Source: Pomphorhynchus laevis (Eukaryota > Acanthocephala > Palaeacanthocephala > Echinorhynchida > Pomphorhynchidae). From it: 64,000 nt of DNA. This document shows, one piece after another, positions 25,442 through 34,815 of this stretch. How positions within the stretch are numbered: the stretch's first letter is position 1; each line of letters opens with the position of its first letter. A program made the position numbers and the translations under genes. The stretch spans positions 1 through 64,000 of the forward strand of contig WNNJ02000050.1 of the NCBI GenBank assembly GCA_012934845.2, read 5' to 3'. The notes under the pieces were generated by a model that made no database searches, had not been told where the DNA came from, and was given only the letters and a program-made list of their open reading frames with translations.

Positions 25442-25828
25442 TTAAACGTGAACTCCCAATACTTGTACAAAGCATTGCATGTATTTATTACACCAGCGAC
25501 ATATTACTTGTCCGTCACTAGCCTCATTCCATAAACTTGACTGACATGCATAAACATGTGCGTCCGCTTTCTCCATAAGTATGCAATTAACCCAAATCTT
25601 AAATGGTTTCTCTAGAGTAACTATTTCCCGCATTATACCGTTCGTTATCTGTTCACACCAATCGTTCAAAAGATGTATTTCGTAAGTACGTTTATCAAGG
25701 ACACTTAGAATTGTTCGATTAGCTATATCCGCTATTTCCTGGACGGAGAAATACATTTTCTTTGCATCTTCGTCCATTTTTAGTGTTTCAATCGCTTCAT
25801 CTAAATAAAGTTCTTGTGCTGTAGTCAT
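25442..25828 (-). CDS. Tctex1-type dynein light chain (DYNLT family)
   Basis: 128 residues in a single exon. Dynein light chains of this family dimerise and bind the dynein intermediate chain and cargo. The Tctex1 domain spans ~28-128. Residues 28-50 give the N-terminal helix (SVQEIADIANRTILSVL), and 74-128 read KPFKIWVNCILMEK, then SSLWNEASDGQVICRW, NKYMQC and FVQVLGVHV. These align position by position with KPFKYIVTCVIMQK, SCFWDSSTDGSCTVRW and NKTMYCIVSAFGLSI of vertebrate DYNLT1 as I remember it. The ~15-residue N-terminal extension makes it longer than the usual ~113. The first ATG in frame is used. An upstream ATG-free AT-rich leader follows. Whether it is a cytoplasmic or an axonemal paralogue cannot be told. 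Confidence 0.85.
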   Translation of the reverse strand: MTTAQELYLDEAIETLKMDEDAKKMYFSVQEIADIANRTILSVLDKRTYEIHLLNDWCEQITNGIMREIVTLEKPFKIWVNCILMEKADAHVYACQSSLWNEASDGQVICRWCNKYMQCFVQVLGVHV

Positions 25829-26424
25829 TATAGTGAAAGTAAAGATTTATTTCTAATTTGCTAATATTTATAAATTATTTGCATATATTTTTGTGTTTCC
25901 ATGGAAACATGGAAACATGTTTTTGAATTTTGGTATTTCTATGTAAACATCAATTTTACAAAATTGTATTATTACCAAATTTTTTTTTAAATTTTGTTAA
26001 AATTTAATTTACATGAATGCATAGTGTTGTTACTTAATATTTGTTTTGAATTTATTTTATCGTTGTTGTAAATATAAATAGACCAACTAGAGAAAAATCA
26101 ATTTGTCCAAGACAACTCTTTTGCAAAACACGAAATAATGATAACTAATCTAAATCAGGAAACTTAAACATCTAAGAACAATCTCTAAAGAAATGAAAAA
26201 AGTAGAGAATATAAGAAATGAAAAAAATAGATTTATTAACTGGATAGAGACGGTTTGTTGCGTATGTGCCATCATCGAAAACATTTAATTATACATTTAT
26301 TTAATTCATTTACATCTCATTAATAAATGTCTTCAATTGTCATATAATCGATTAATGATGCGACATCATGACTTATGTTATTCTATTCGTTATATGTTAT
26401 TATTTAATATGCAAATTTATTAAT
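25829..26424. other. 5' flank of the dynein light chain gene, no gene seen
   Basis: AT-rich. Contains a small local repeat, CATGGAAACATGGAAACATG, at 25,900. Promoter elements cannot be assigned from sequence alone. Confidence 0.35.
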
Positions 26425-27340
26425 TTATAATCTAGTAAAGATTAAACTTATAATATTATCGTACGCCGGTGTCAATATTTAAAAGCAAAATAAGGTTTAA
26501 GATTATATAATATTTTATATTATCAATATATTGATAATTTTATAATTTAATATAAAATTATTTTTCATTCAATTTAGTAAATAAGGTATATGAGGATTGG
26601 ATATAATTGTATAAATATTAATATCAATGTTAAAATTATCATATTAATTATTTAATATGTGATTATATTATGATTATAATATTATGTTATAATATTATAA
26701 CATAATATAACATTATATGAATATAACATTAATATGGCATTATATAGCATTACATTAATATAACATTATATTATGATTATCTTATGATTATATTATATCT
26801 GTTATCTAATTTATTTAATCTATAATCTAGTATAGATTTATACTTATAATATTATCGTACGCCGGTGTCAATATTTAAAAGCAAAATAAGGTTTAAGATT
26901 ATATAATATTTTATATTATCAATATATTGATAATTTTATAATTTAATATAAAATTATTTTTCATTCAATTTAGTAAATAAGGTATATGAGGATTGGATAT
27001 AATTGTATAAATATTAATATCAATGTTAAAATTATCATATTAATTATTTAATATGTGATTATATTATGATTATAATATTATGTTATAATATTATAACATA
27101 ATATAACATTATATGAATATAACATTAATATGGCATTATATAGCATTACATTAATATAACATTATATTATGATTATCTTATGATTATATTATATCTGTTA
27201 TCTAATTTATTTAATCTATAATCTAGTATAGATTTATACTTATAATATGATCGTATGCCACTGTTGATATTTACAAGCAAAATAAGGTTAAGATTATATA
27301 TAATATAATTATAATATTAATTATTTAATATGCTATATAA
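26425..27340. repeat. 396-bp tandem repeat, two units and part of a third
   Basis: GTACGCCGGTGTCAATATTT occurs at 26,461 and 26,857, and a changed form (GTATGCCACTGTTGATATTT) at 27,253, exactly 396 bp apart each time. Units 1 and 2 are almost identical over their whole length; unit 3 is diverged and stops at ~27,340. The second unit overlaps the left edge of the long inverted repeat. Confidence 0.9.
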
Positions 27341-28987
27341 TGATTTCCATCGTTTCAGTATTTTCATAATTTTAGCAACAAAATGATATTGTTTTCTGAA
27401 CTGCTTTTTTTATTAATGTAAAATTGGCAAAATAAATGAAAATTAGATAAATGTAACGGGCCTGCTAAGTGGAACAACATAATATCTTATCCCTGTTATT
27501 GTTTGACAGCATTTGTGGCAATGCACTCACAAGCAACTATCGGTACGTTCATGTGGTGGTATGCACATAAGATGAAATTTGTCGTGACAGCCGTAGTGAC
27601 GATTTTAAACAAGAGGTATCTTTGCTATACCGGCCTTTCGCTACTTGTCTTGTGTATAACTAGGTCTGAAAAATGCTATCGAAAGGAACCGTGACAGTGA
27701 GTTGTTATAGTGATATCCGTGCAGAGATATTCTTATCAATAGTCTCTTTGCTAACCCAGCATTTCGTCGCTTGTAGTGTGTATTCCCTTAATGTCTGGAA
27801 ATATGTATATTGAGCTTAAGTTTACAAAACGATAGGAACGATCTGATCAAAAACATTACGTATTGACTGATCCCAATTGAGGGCTATTTAAATGCAGGCT
27901 ATACATGTTGTGACACGATCTTTAATCCTGTCTTTGAATCTCGATAAATCTCATTGAGGTTAACATATAACAACCCTATTTGCAGACCGCTTTCAGATTA
28001 TTCAATATCATGTTATGTACCAGCACATGGGGATAATAAACTTAACGATATATACATTAAATTTCAAACAATCCTTTGCAACGACAGAGTGTGGAAATGC
28101 ATAATTATTAAAAGTCGGAAGCTTAATCCCGAATATAAACTTGAACAATCAAACATATAACAATCCACATCAAATGGTATAATTCTTTGATTAACTTTCA
28201 ATATCTTTCAAAATCCTCAACTCTTGATACATGAATTCCAATAGTATCAGCTTAAATGTGAAAACCATGACTCACAATATATATGTACTTTATTGACGCT
28301 ACATGTTTGCATAATAAAGGAGATATAAATTCCATAAGTGGGAATACATACTTAGTATGTATTTAAGTTATCATCTTAAATACTTCATAATTCAGATTTA
28401 GGAATTTTTAGAACTTTACGACTAACATATTTAAATTAAATCAGGAAGTCTTGCAGCCCGATATCAATTGTAAAGATTGAATTAGTCCAGACCTTTTCAG
28501 ATTTTAAATTTTGTAAATTTCTTCCATCTTCCTTGTGATTTACTATACAAGTCAATAATTTACTGTCGAAAATATGGATCTTTCACAATGTCAAATTAAT
28601 AAATCTCAAATTTGCCATCGAAATATTACTAGCACAGTTAAATAATAACATTATGGATCTGAAATCAACAAAATATCTTTTAGATTAGATATTTATCTTG
28701 AAACAACATTTGATAGTTTAGCAAATTTAAAAATTTATTGATAGATATATAAAATCTTCTCTATAAATATAAATAATTATGTAATAATGTAATTGTATAC
28801 AATTAATATTGTATATTATAATATTAGATTATTAATAAATATTAAAAATATATTATTATATAATATTTTAATATTCATTTAATATTATATTTTACAACTT
28901 TAAAAATAGTTTTCTAAAGTTATTTTATAGCTTTTTAATGCAATATTGAACTATAAAAGAAAATAGTCCTAGATTCTAGATTTGTAT
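26897..28987 (+). repeat. Long inverted repeat, arm A (2,091 bp)
   Basis: Pairs with 57,580-59,670 on the other strand. Positions add to 86,567 at both edges and at two internal landmarks (27,503/59,064 and 28,160/58,407), so no net indel separates these points. I saw only a handful of mismatches, for example near 28,303 and 27,937. It holds two short frames that recur in the other arm, 63 and 68 codons, neither like any known family. A decayed HCR core piece sits at 28,269-28,370. No transposase and no terminal inverted repeats of its own are seen. Confidence 0.9.
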
Positions 28988-29700
28988 GACTCACAATAAA
29001 TATGTAGTTTATTGACGCTACATCTTTGCATAATAAAGGAAATATAAATTCCATCAGAGGGAATACATACTTAGCATGTATTTGACCTCACTGATATGTT
29101 GCCTCGATGAATAGGGTACGGAAACTAATAGCATAGAAGTTCCTCCTAATGAAAAATTGATAACAAAGTAGTTTCTATTAATTATCTATAATCTTAATTA
29201 TTGTGCATCGTAGCTCGTTAAACTGATCTGATTTGCAATACGAAATAAATGATCTATATAATTTTTTAATACTGATAGTTTGTCTCATATGATATTTGTT
29301 GATAATTGTACTCACTACAATCTACACTATATGAGTTACTAGGCAGCAGTTGCTTCGTCCTGAACATAACACCTTTCACGTACATTCACGTTTACTTAAT
29401 TTTGAAATCTGAAAATGGTTCAATTGATTAATAATAGGAAATAGCACACGATTTCCTTTTAACTCGAAGAATAGGATACGAAACGTGATAATATAGCAGT
29501 TCATCCTTATAACATCTAATCTTAATTATGATGCATCGTTTATTATCTATTAATAAATTCACAAAAATTGAACTTTTCAAAAAGTCTTACTTTTTAAAAA
29601 TCTAAATTATTTGAAATCTTAAAATTAAAATATTAGTAAATTTATTTAAAGTACAAAACGCACAGACTCAGCTACCTGATCTTATCTCTTTTGTGAGATA
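28988..29700 (-). repeat. HCR fragments, two core pieces
   Basis: The first core is at 29,045-29,160 (AATACATACTTAGCATGTAT, TACGGAAACTAATAGCATAG, TTCCTCCTAATGA). The second, partial core is at 29,470-29,560 (GATAATATAGCAGTTCATCC). Edge motif CAGACTCAGCTACCTGATCT lies at 29,660. The block 28,987-29,090 also directly repeats 28,269-28,365 inside arm A. Confidence 0.55.
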
Positions 29701-31249
29701 AAACTGAATAAACAACAAAACTGAATTTTAGGTAGTCTATCAAAATAGCCCCTCTATCGTTAATTTACGGATTAATCATTAATTCAAAAATAACAAACAT
29801 TTGCGTTTGATATATGAACGCATATATTATATACATCAGGTTGTACATCAGATAAATACTCTAAACGACTTACAAAGTAATTAATTTTTAATTGTTAATT
29901 TATTAAAACATTAGTATTTTCCATTGAAATCATTTGTTTATATTAACGAGTGGTCCCTGATTCCGGAAGAAGAGTAAAGAAAATAGATAAAAGAGAAAAT
30001 GTAGTCAAGGTGTTTAGTTTCTATGAACTTTATCTGTCTAAATCAAACAATGTTTGCTTATGACTTATTAAATATAAAATTTTGTCTTTTTGAGAAAGTT
30101 AATTAATTTATCTGGCACAAAATGTTATCTAAAAACATTTAAATAAAATTAATTTATTTATTTGATCGGTTTATATTTTTAAAATAAAATCGTTAAATTA
30201 AATATTTATAATGATTAAAACTTAAACTATTTCCTGGGGTCATTTAGAGACTTTGGATAATATTATTTAATAAAACAAACTACAAGAATTTTTATTTAAT
30301 CACGGTAGTACACCAAGTGTTTCTCTATAGACGTTTTGCTTTCCGGTTTCGTTAGTTGAATTGCTGTTGCAAAATTGTTTTCTATATTAAGTCATGTTCA
30401 GAAAGAATTTAAAAATACATTTTGATTTTAAGGTTGGTGTAAATAAATTTTCTTGTTAAACAATGTATTCGTTTATACTTTTGTAAATATGTTGTGGTTT
30501 GAATTCACTGAGTTGAATATCATTAACTGTCCGATCCAGTAATTTCCTCGCGATTTTCTTGAGCGGATGTCTACATTTGGTTTATCTATAATTATTGTCC
30601 ACATTTTGTGGGATGAATTTTCTACAATAAGGGAAAATGCATCCTCCGAATTGCTGCGCTGCTGGTGAAATCGTTAAATTAAATATTTAACGATAATTGA
30701 ATATCTTTACGTTGATTATTTGCCCGAATGTTGTACTGTGTGCTTTTCTGACCTATATACCGATCATTACAGTTAATGTATGCGTTTAAATATATATTTG
30801 TTTTTTTGCCCGAATGTTGTACTGTGTGCTTTTCTGACCTATATACTGATCTTTACAGTTAATGTATGCGTTTAAATATATATATTTTGTTTTTAATTTA
30901 AAAATATCATAATAGACGATGGAATCCATTGTCTATTATGTGATGTTTTTCAACTTATACTTTAAATATATTTATATATTTGTGTTTTCGATTTACACCG
31001 GCAAACAAATCAAATATCAAAATAAGTAGGTAGATAAAATTGTACCAAGCTTTATTTTGCAATTTATTTAATCCGTGTATCCCAAGTCGTGGTTCAAATA
31101 ATCATATTGACACTTTCTAATAAATAGGACTAATTATATATCAATTTGAAATACAAGAAATAAATTATTTATCAATTAAATTTCTAAATGTAAGACGAAA
31201 ATATTTCATTAAATCTAATATTATTTTTATTTATTTTTTCATTTATTAT
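29701..31249. other. No gene seen; 86-bp tandem duplication at 30,720-30,894
   Basis: TTGCCCGAATGTTGTACTGT through GTATGCGTTTAAATATATAT is present twice, nearly identical. The remainder is AT-rich and unassigned. Confidence 0.6.
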
Positions 31250-31920
31250 TTTTATTTATTTATTTTATTTTAACTTGATTTAAATTATAAAAATCCCTTA
31301 ACAATTATTTATTTTATTATTTAATTATTAAATTTTGATTTAGCATTATTATGTTTTGTTTATTTTATAATTATATTAAATACGTAGACTCAGTTAGCTG
31401 ATTTGATTTATGCAAATGTTTCAGATTACTGAATTAATATTATAATTTATTAGTGAAACTGTATAGATTCTAAAAATTTTAATAAAAAATTTAATTTTAT
31501 GGATAATAAATAATATACTTTGTATTAGAATAAGATACTAGATAGTTTTATCAGAGGAAATACATCATTAGCATGTATTTGGCCCCGCTGCTATGTTGGG
31601 TCAAGAAATTAGGGGCCGAAACCTGATAGCATAGCAGTTCCTCCTGATGACCTCTAATTCTTATTCTGATACAACGTCTGTTATTTATTAGTCAATTCAT
31701 AAAAATGACGTTTATTTTAAATTTTAATATTTTATTTTAACTTGATTTAAATTATAAAAAATCTAAAAACAATTATTTATTTTATTATTTAATTATTAAA
31801 TTTTGATTTAGCATTAATGTTTTGTTTAGTTTATTATTATATTAAATACGTAGACTCAGTTAGCTGAATTAATATTATAATTTATTAGTGAAACTGTATA
31901 GATTCTAAAAATTTTTAACC
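31250..31920 (-). repeat. HCR dispersed repeat, copy 4, with 466-bp direct repeat
   Basis: The best-preserved core is at 31,550-31,660. The flanking segment (ACTTGATTTAAATTATAAAA ... TACGTAGACTCAGTTAGCTG ... GTGAAACTGTATAGATTCTA) is present before and after the core, 466 bp apart (TACG at 31,381 and 31,847). The copy is therefore flank-core-flank, as expected of a partial tandem dimer. No protein is encoded. Confidence 0.75.
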
Positions 31921-32819
31921 AAATAAAAATTATTTTATTATTTGTGTTTTCTTCAATTTGCCGTATTTTCATACTAGCGGAGGTGACATTAAAAAATTCA
32001 ATTAAATAAAATTTATTTTAGCAAAAAAATTATTCATTCCTTCGTACATTAAACTAAACTCTTCATTTTTTACTCGAAATATCATCGTCAACGTGTCTAA
32101 AAGAACACAAGAAAAATCTGTAATTATTTTAAAGGCCCTGCGTAATATCTGACTATTTGAAAGCAATACAACTGCATAACAAAAGGTCACTATTGGACAA
32201 GTGAGTGCAGTGAGGATGAGTGATTCTATCCAATATTCTGTTCAATATTTTATTTATTATATGGACTAAAATATTAGTCAAAATTTTAATCAAATAAAGG
32301 ATATGTTATTCTTCTTTGTTTCTTTAATAACTATATATATTTGAAATGCAAGAAGATTGTGGTTATAGTATTTATTATCAAATTTGTCAGTACTATGAAA
32401 CTGCTGTCTTGTCAATTCTGATGATGATAGCAGGAGCTATCAAAATATAGAATTTTAATCAAATAAAGGATATTTCTTCTTCGTTCATATAATAACTATA
32501 CGGACTAAAATATTCAAAACTTTTTAGAAATAAAATAATTATTTTAAATAATTAAACAATAATTTCAAAACAAAAATAATAATTAATTACTAATTAATTA
32601 TTGGTAATTAACCAGACAAATAAAAACAATAATTTTTCTTTTAAATTTTGAATCAAATGGAATAAGTTGCGGATATACTTATCTTATGTCAAAGTTTTAT
32701 GTCAACAATTAATGTGTATAGTTAAAGTTCAGTATATATTCTACTTTTTTATAATATATAATATGTCTTCAGTTTGTAAACTATGCGCTTTTAAGTGTAC
32801 CACTATTGCGCTTGTCGTT
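31921..32819. other. 3' flank of the p62-like gene, no further exon seen
   Basis: I read the minus strand for a downstream exon with a UBA domain and found none. A short direct repeat (CAAATAAAGGATAT) occurs at 32,290 and 32,460. The small frame 32,002-32,190 is not supported. Confidence 0.45.
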
Positions 32820-33713
32820 TTACGCTTTGGTTTTAGCGTCCTCAGCTAGTTCGTCATCTACAATAGACCATTCATCTTCACTCTTGTTGCTACTTTCACC
32901 ACATGCAATTTGAGTTGATATTTCTAAACAATCGGAATCTGATATTACGCTCATACTTTGATACATTTGGCTGTCGTTATCCTCATTGTCAATTTGGTGG
33001 TCGGGTTGATTCTCAGTTAAATGAGATTTGGTTATATTTTCGAAACTTTCAGTCGATTTAGCGCATATATTATCTTCAATTCTAGAATCGTCATTGAAAG
33101 TCAGTTCATCGGTTTGCGTTGATGCCTCTGCGCAATTTATATGTATAGCTTTTAACTTCAGAACGTCTGACTGTGTAATTGAATAAGCCTTGCACTTTTC
33201 TTTCAAATAACTAGTCATGGGCTGATGACCATAACCGAATTGGTTATATGACAGTTTAAAACGATGATCACTACTATGATCGGCATTCCCAAAGCAGTAA
33301 TCACAGAGGTCATAGTCTTTACATGTTAGACATTTAAATGAAGAACCAACGATTATATCATTACACTCGTCGCATATTGTTTTGATACCACGCACCCCGT
33401 AACCATTTTTACCGACTGGATCCGCAGTAATTATAATAATAGGCATATTTGTATTTATCAGTAGGCAAATACGTAAGTCTTCAGCATTTTCAATGTGAAC
33501 TTCATCAAAATCCATGTCAATCCAATGTAGCGAATAAATACGTCCAAATAACAAAGGAAAGGCCTTTGAAATTGATCGGTGTAACTGATGTAAATTATAA
33601 ACGCTTATGTCCGTAATTTCCTGCTGTACTATCTTAACTTGCCTCCAAGGTTCATTGGATTTATTCACTGGTCTCTCGTTAAATATAAGTTTTATCAATA
33701 TGGTTTCATACAT
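32820..33713 (-). CDS. p62/sequestosome-like protein: PB1, ZZ finger, LIR, no UBA
   Basis: 297 residues, single exon. Members of this group link cargo to autophagy by PB1 self-assembly, ligand binding through ZZ and ATG8 binding through an LIR. Residues ~4-98 form a PB1 domain with the basic lysine (ILIKLIFNE) and an acidic OPCA-like stretch (WIDMDFDEVHIENAEDL, 64-80). Residues 114-150 are a ZZ finger with C114, C117, C128, C131, C137, C140, H146 and H150, including YDLCDYC. Residues 280-287, DEWSIVDD, match the LIR pattern W-x-x-[ILV] with acidic flanks. A TQT at 199-201 (STQTDE) resembles LC8-binding anchors. The protein ends ten residues after the LIR region; the UBA domain that binds ubiquitin in human SQSTM1 and fly Ref(2)P is absent. 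The middle region is acidic and disordered-looking. The ATG at 33,713 begins just before the first PB1 strand. Confidence 0.85.
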   Translation of the reverse strand: MYETILIKLIFNERPVNKSNEPWRQVKIVQQEITDISVYNLHQLHRSISKAFPLLFGRIYSLHWIDMDFDEVHIENAEDLRICLLINTNMPIIIITADPVGKNGYGVRGIKTICDECNDIIVGSSFKCLTCKDYDLCDYCFGNADHSSDHRFKLSYNQFGYGHQPMTSYLKEKCKAYSITQSDVLKLKAIHINCAEASTQTDELTFNDDSRIEDNICAKSTESFENITKSHLTENQPDHQIDNEDNDSQMYQSMSVISDSDCLEISTQIACGESSNKSEDEWSIVDDELAEDAKTKA

Positions 33714-34062
33714 TTTCTATCTAAAAAATATTTATTTCATGAAAACAACGCGCTGATATTTGAGCTTTCATCAGCATAGACAGCGAAATTGATGTTGAAA
33801 TAAAAACGGCAATTTAAACAGAATAATTTTGTTATTCTAAAAAATATGTAAATTATAACATATATAAATTATAACAAGCTAGTTTGAAACTGGCTTGTTT
33901 ATAAAAGATAAAAATGTAATGATAATAATGTAATAATGATAATTATCAATAAACATTAATTTAAGTAAAATGATTTTATTTTTATGGTAATGTTATTATG
34001 CTAAAACATCAATAATTGATAGAGTTTCTAGAATTTCCATTTTAAATAATCATTGATACGAT
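33714..34062. other. Intergenic, shared 5' flank
   Basis: Between the p62-like gene (minus) and the duplicated frame (plus). A small imperfect inverted repeat lies at 33,875-33,900 (AACAAGCTAGTTTGAAACTGGCTTGTT). Nothing else is seen. Confidence 0.35.
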
Positions 34063-34072
34063 TAAAAAATAA

Positions 34073-34516
34073 GAGTTTGTTCCTAATAGCATTGACATCT
34101 TATCAAAATGGGCGCTATGTTTAAATCTTGAAATAATTAAAAGGCATATATCGATGTCTTATTCAAATAAAAACGTATCTTTAAAGCTTGACAAAATACA
34201 TTTGATAAGGAAGAAATTGCCTAAAGAGGTCGATTGCATTGACGAAAATTTACAAATGAAGTTGACTTGTATTGATTTTCGAGTAAAAAATAAGACATTT
34301 GTTCCTAATAGCATTGACATCTTATCAAAATGGGCGCTATGTTTAAATCTTGAAATAATTAAAAGGCATATATCGATGTCTTATTCAAATAAAAACGTAT
34401 CTTTAAAGCTTGACAAAATACATTTGATAAGGAAGAAATTGCCTAAAGAGGTCGATTGCATTGACGAAAATTTACAAATGAAGTTGACTTGTATTGATTT
34501 TCGAGTAAAAAAATAA
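34073..34516 (+). CDS. Unrecognised reading frame made of two identical 75-codon units
   Basis: A 225-bp segment is present twice in tandem (about 34,066-34,290 and 34,291-34,515), nearly base for base, and the join keeps the frame. Each unit reads VPNSIDILSKWALCL, NLEIIKRHISMSYSNK, KLDKIHLIRKKLPKEVDCID and MKLTCIDFRVK. The frame is closed by stops at 34,070 and 34,514-34,516. The first ATG is at 34,154; if the segment is an exon the true start lies upstream. It is Lys/Ile-rich and helical-looking, with no signal or membrane segment and no family I recognise. It may be the last exon of a host gene duplicated recently, or a chance open tandem repeat. Confidence 0.35.
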   Translation, partial: EFVPNSIDILSKWALCLNLEIIKRHISMSYSNKNVSLKLDKIHLIRKKLPKEVDCIDENLQMKLTCIDFRVKNKTFVPNSIDILSKWALCLNLEIIKRHISMSYSNKNVSLKLDKIHLIRKKLPKEVDCIDENLQMKLTCIDFRVKK

Positions 34517-34559
34517 GACATGATTTACTCTTTTGTTTTAAGTTTTATGAAATAAAAAT

Positions 34560-34815
34560 ATTCTGATACATCGTATGTTATTTATTATTCAATTCATAAA
34601 TTATATTTATAAATTTAAGTAAATATAAATAAATTTGAGTAAATTTAAATTCATTAAAAATCTTAAGCGGACAATTTTAAAAAATGGATAATAAATAATA
34701 TACTTTATTAGAATAAGATACACTATATAATCAAATTTTATCAGAGCAAATACGTCATTAGTATGTGTTTAACCCCGTTGTTATGTTGGGTCGAGGAATA
34801 GGGGCCTCTTTGCAA
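34560..34815 (-). repeat. HCR dispersed repeat, copy 5, partial
   Basis: Edge motif CTGATACATCGTATGTTATT at 34,563, then GGATAATAAATAATATACTT at 34,684, and a half core at 34,738-34,810 (AATACGTCATTAGTATGTGT, ACCCCGTTGTTATGTTGGGT, ATAGGGGCC). Stops abruptly after GGGGCC. Confidence 0.7.

Noticed and set aside
27503-28160. Two short frames (63 and 68 codons) conserved between arms A and B as possible genes
   Set aside because: Conservation follows from the recent duplication. In the older third copy (59,687-59,893) nearly all changes alter amino acids, so there is no sign of protein-level selection.
31610-31660. Possible hammerhead ribozyme in the HCR core (GAAAC at ~31,618 and CTGATGA at 31,644-31,650)
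   Set aside because: The conserved strings are present, and AATTAGGGG/CCTCTAATT can pair as an outer stem, but only about 22 bases lie between GAAA and CTGATGA. Stems I and III and a cleavage site do not fit.
32860-32875. Splice donor-like GTAGATGA inside the p62-like LIR region that could lead to a UBA exon
   Set aside because: No UBA-like segment with an acceptor is readable on the minus strand down to ~31,900, and use of the donor would cut the LIR.
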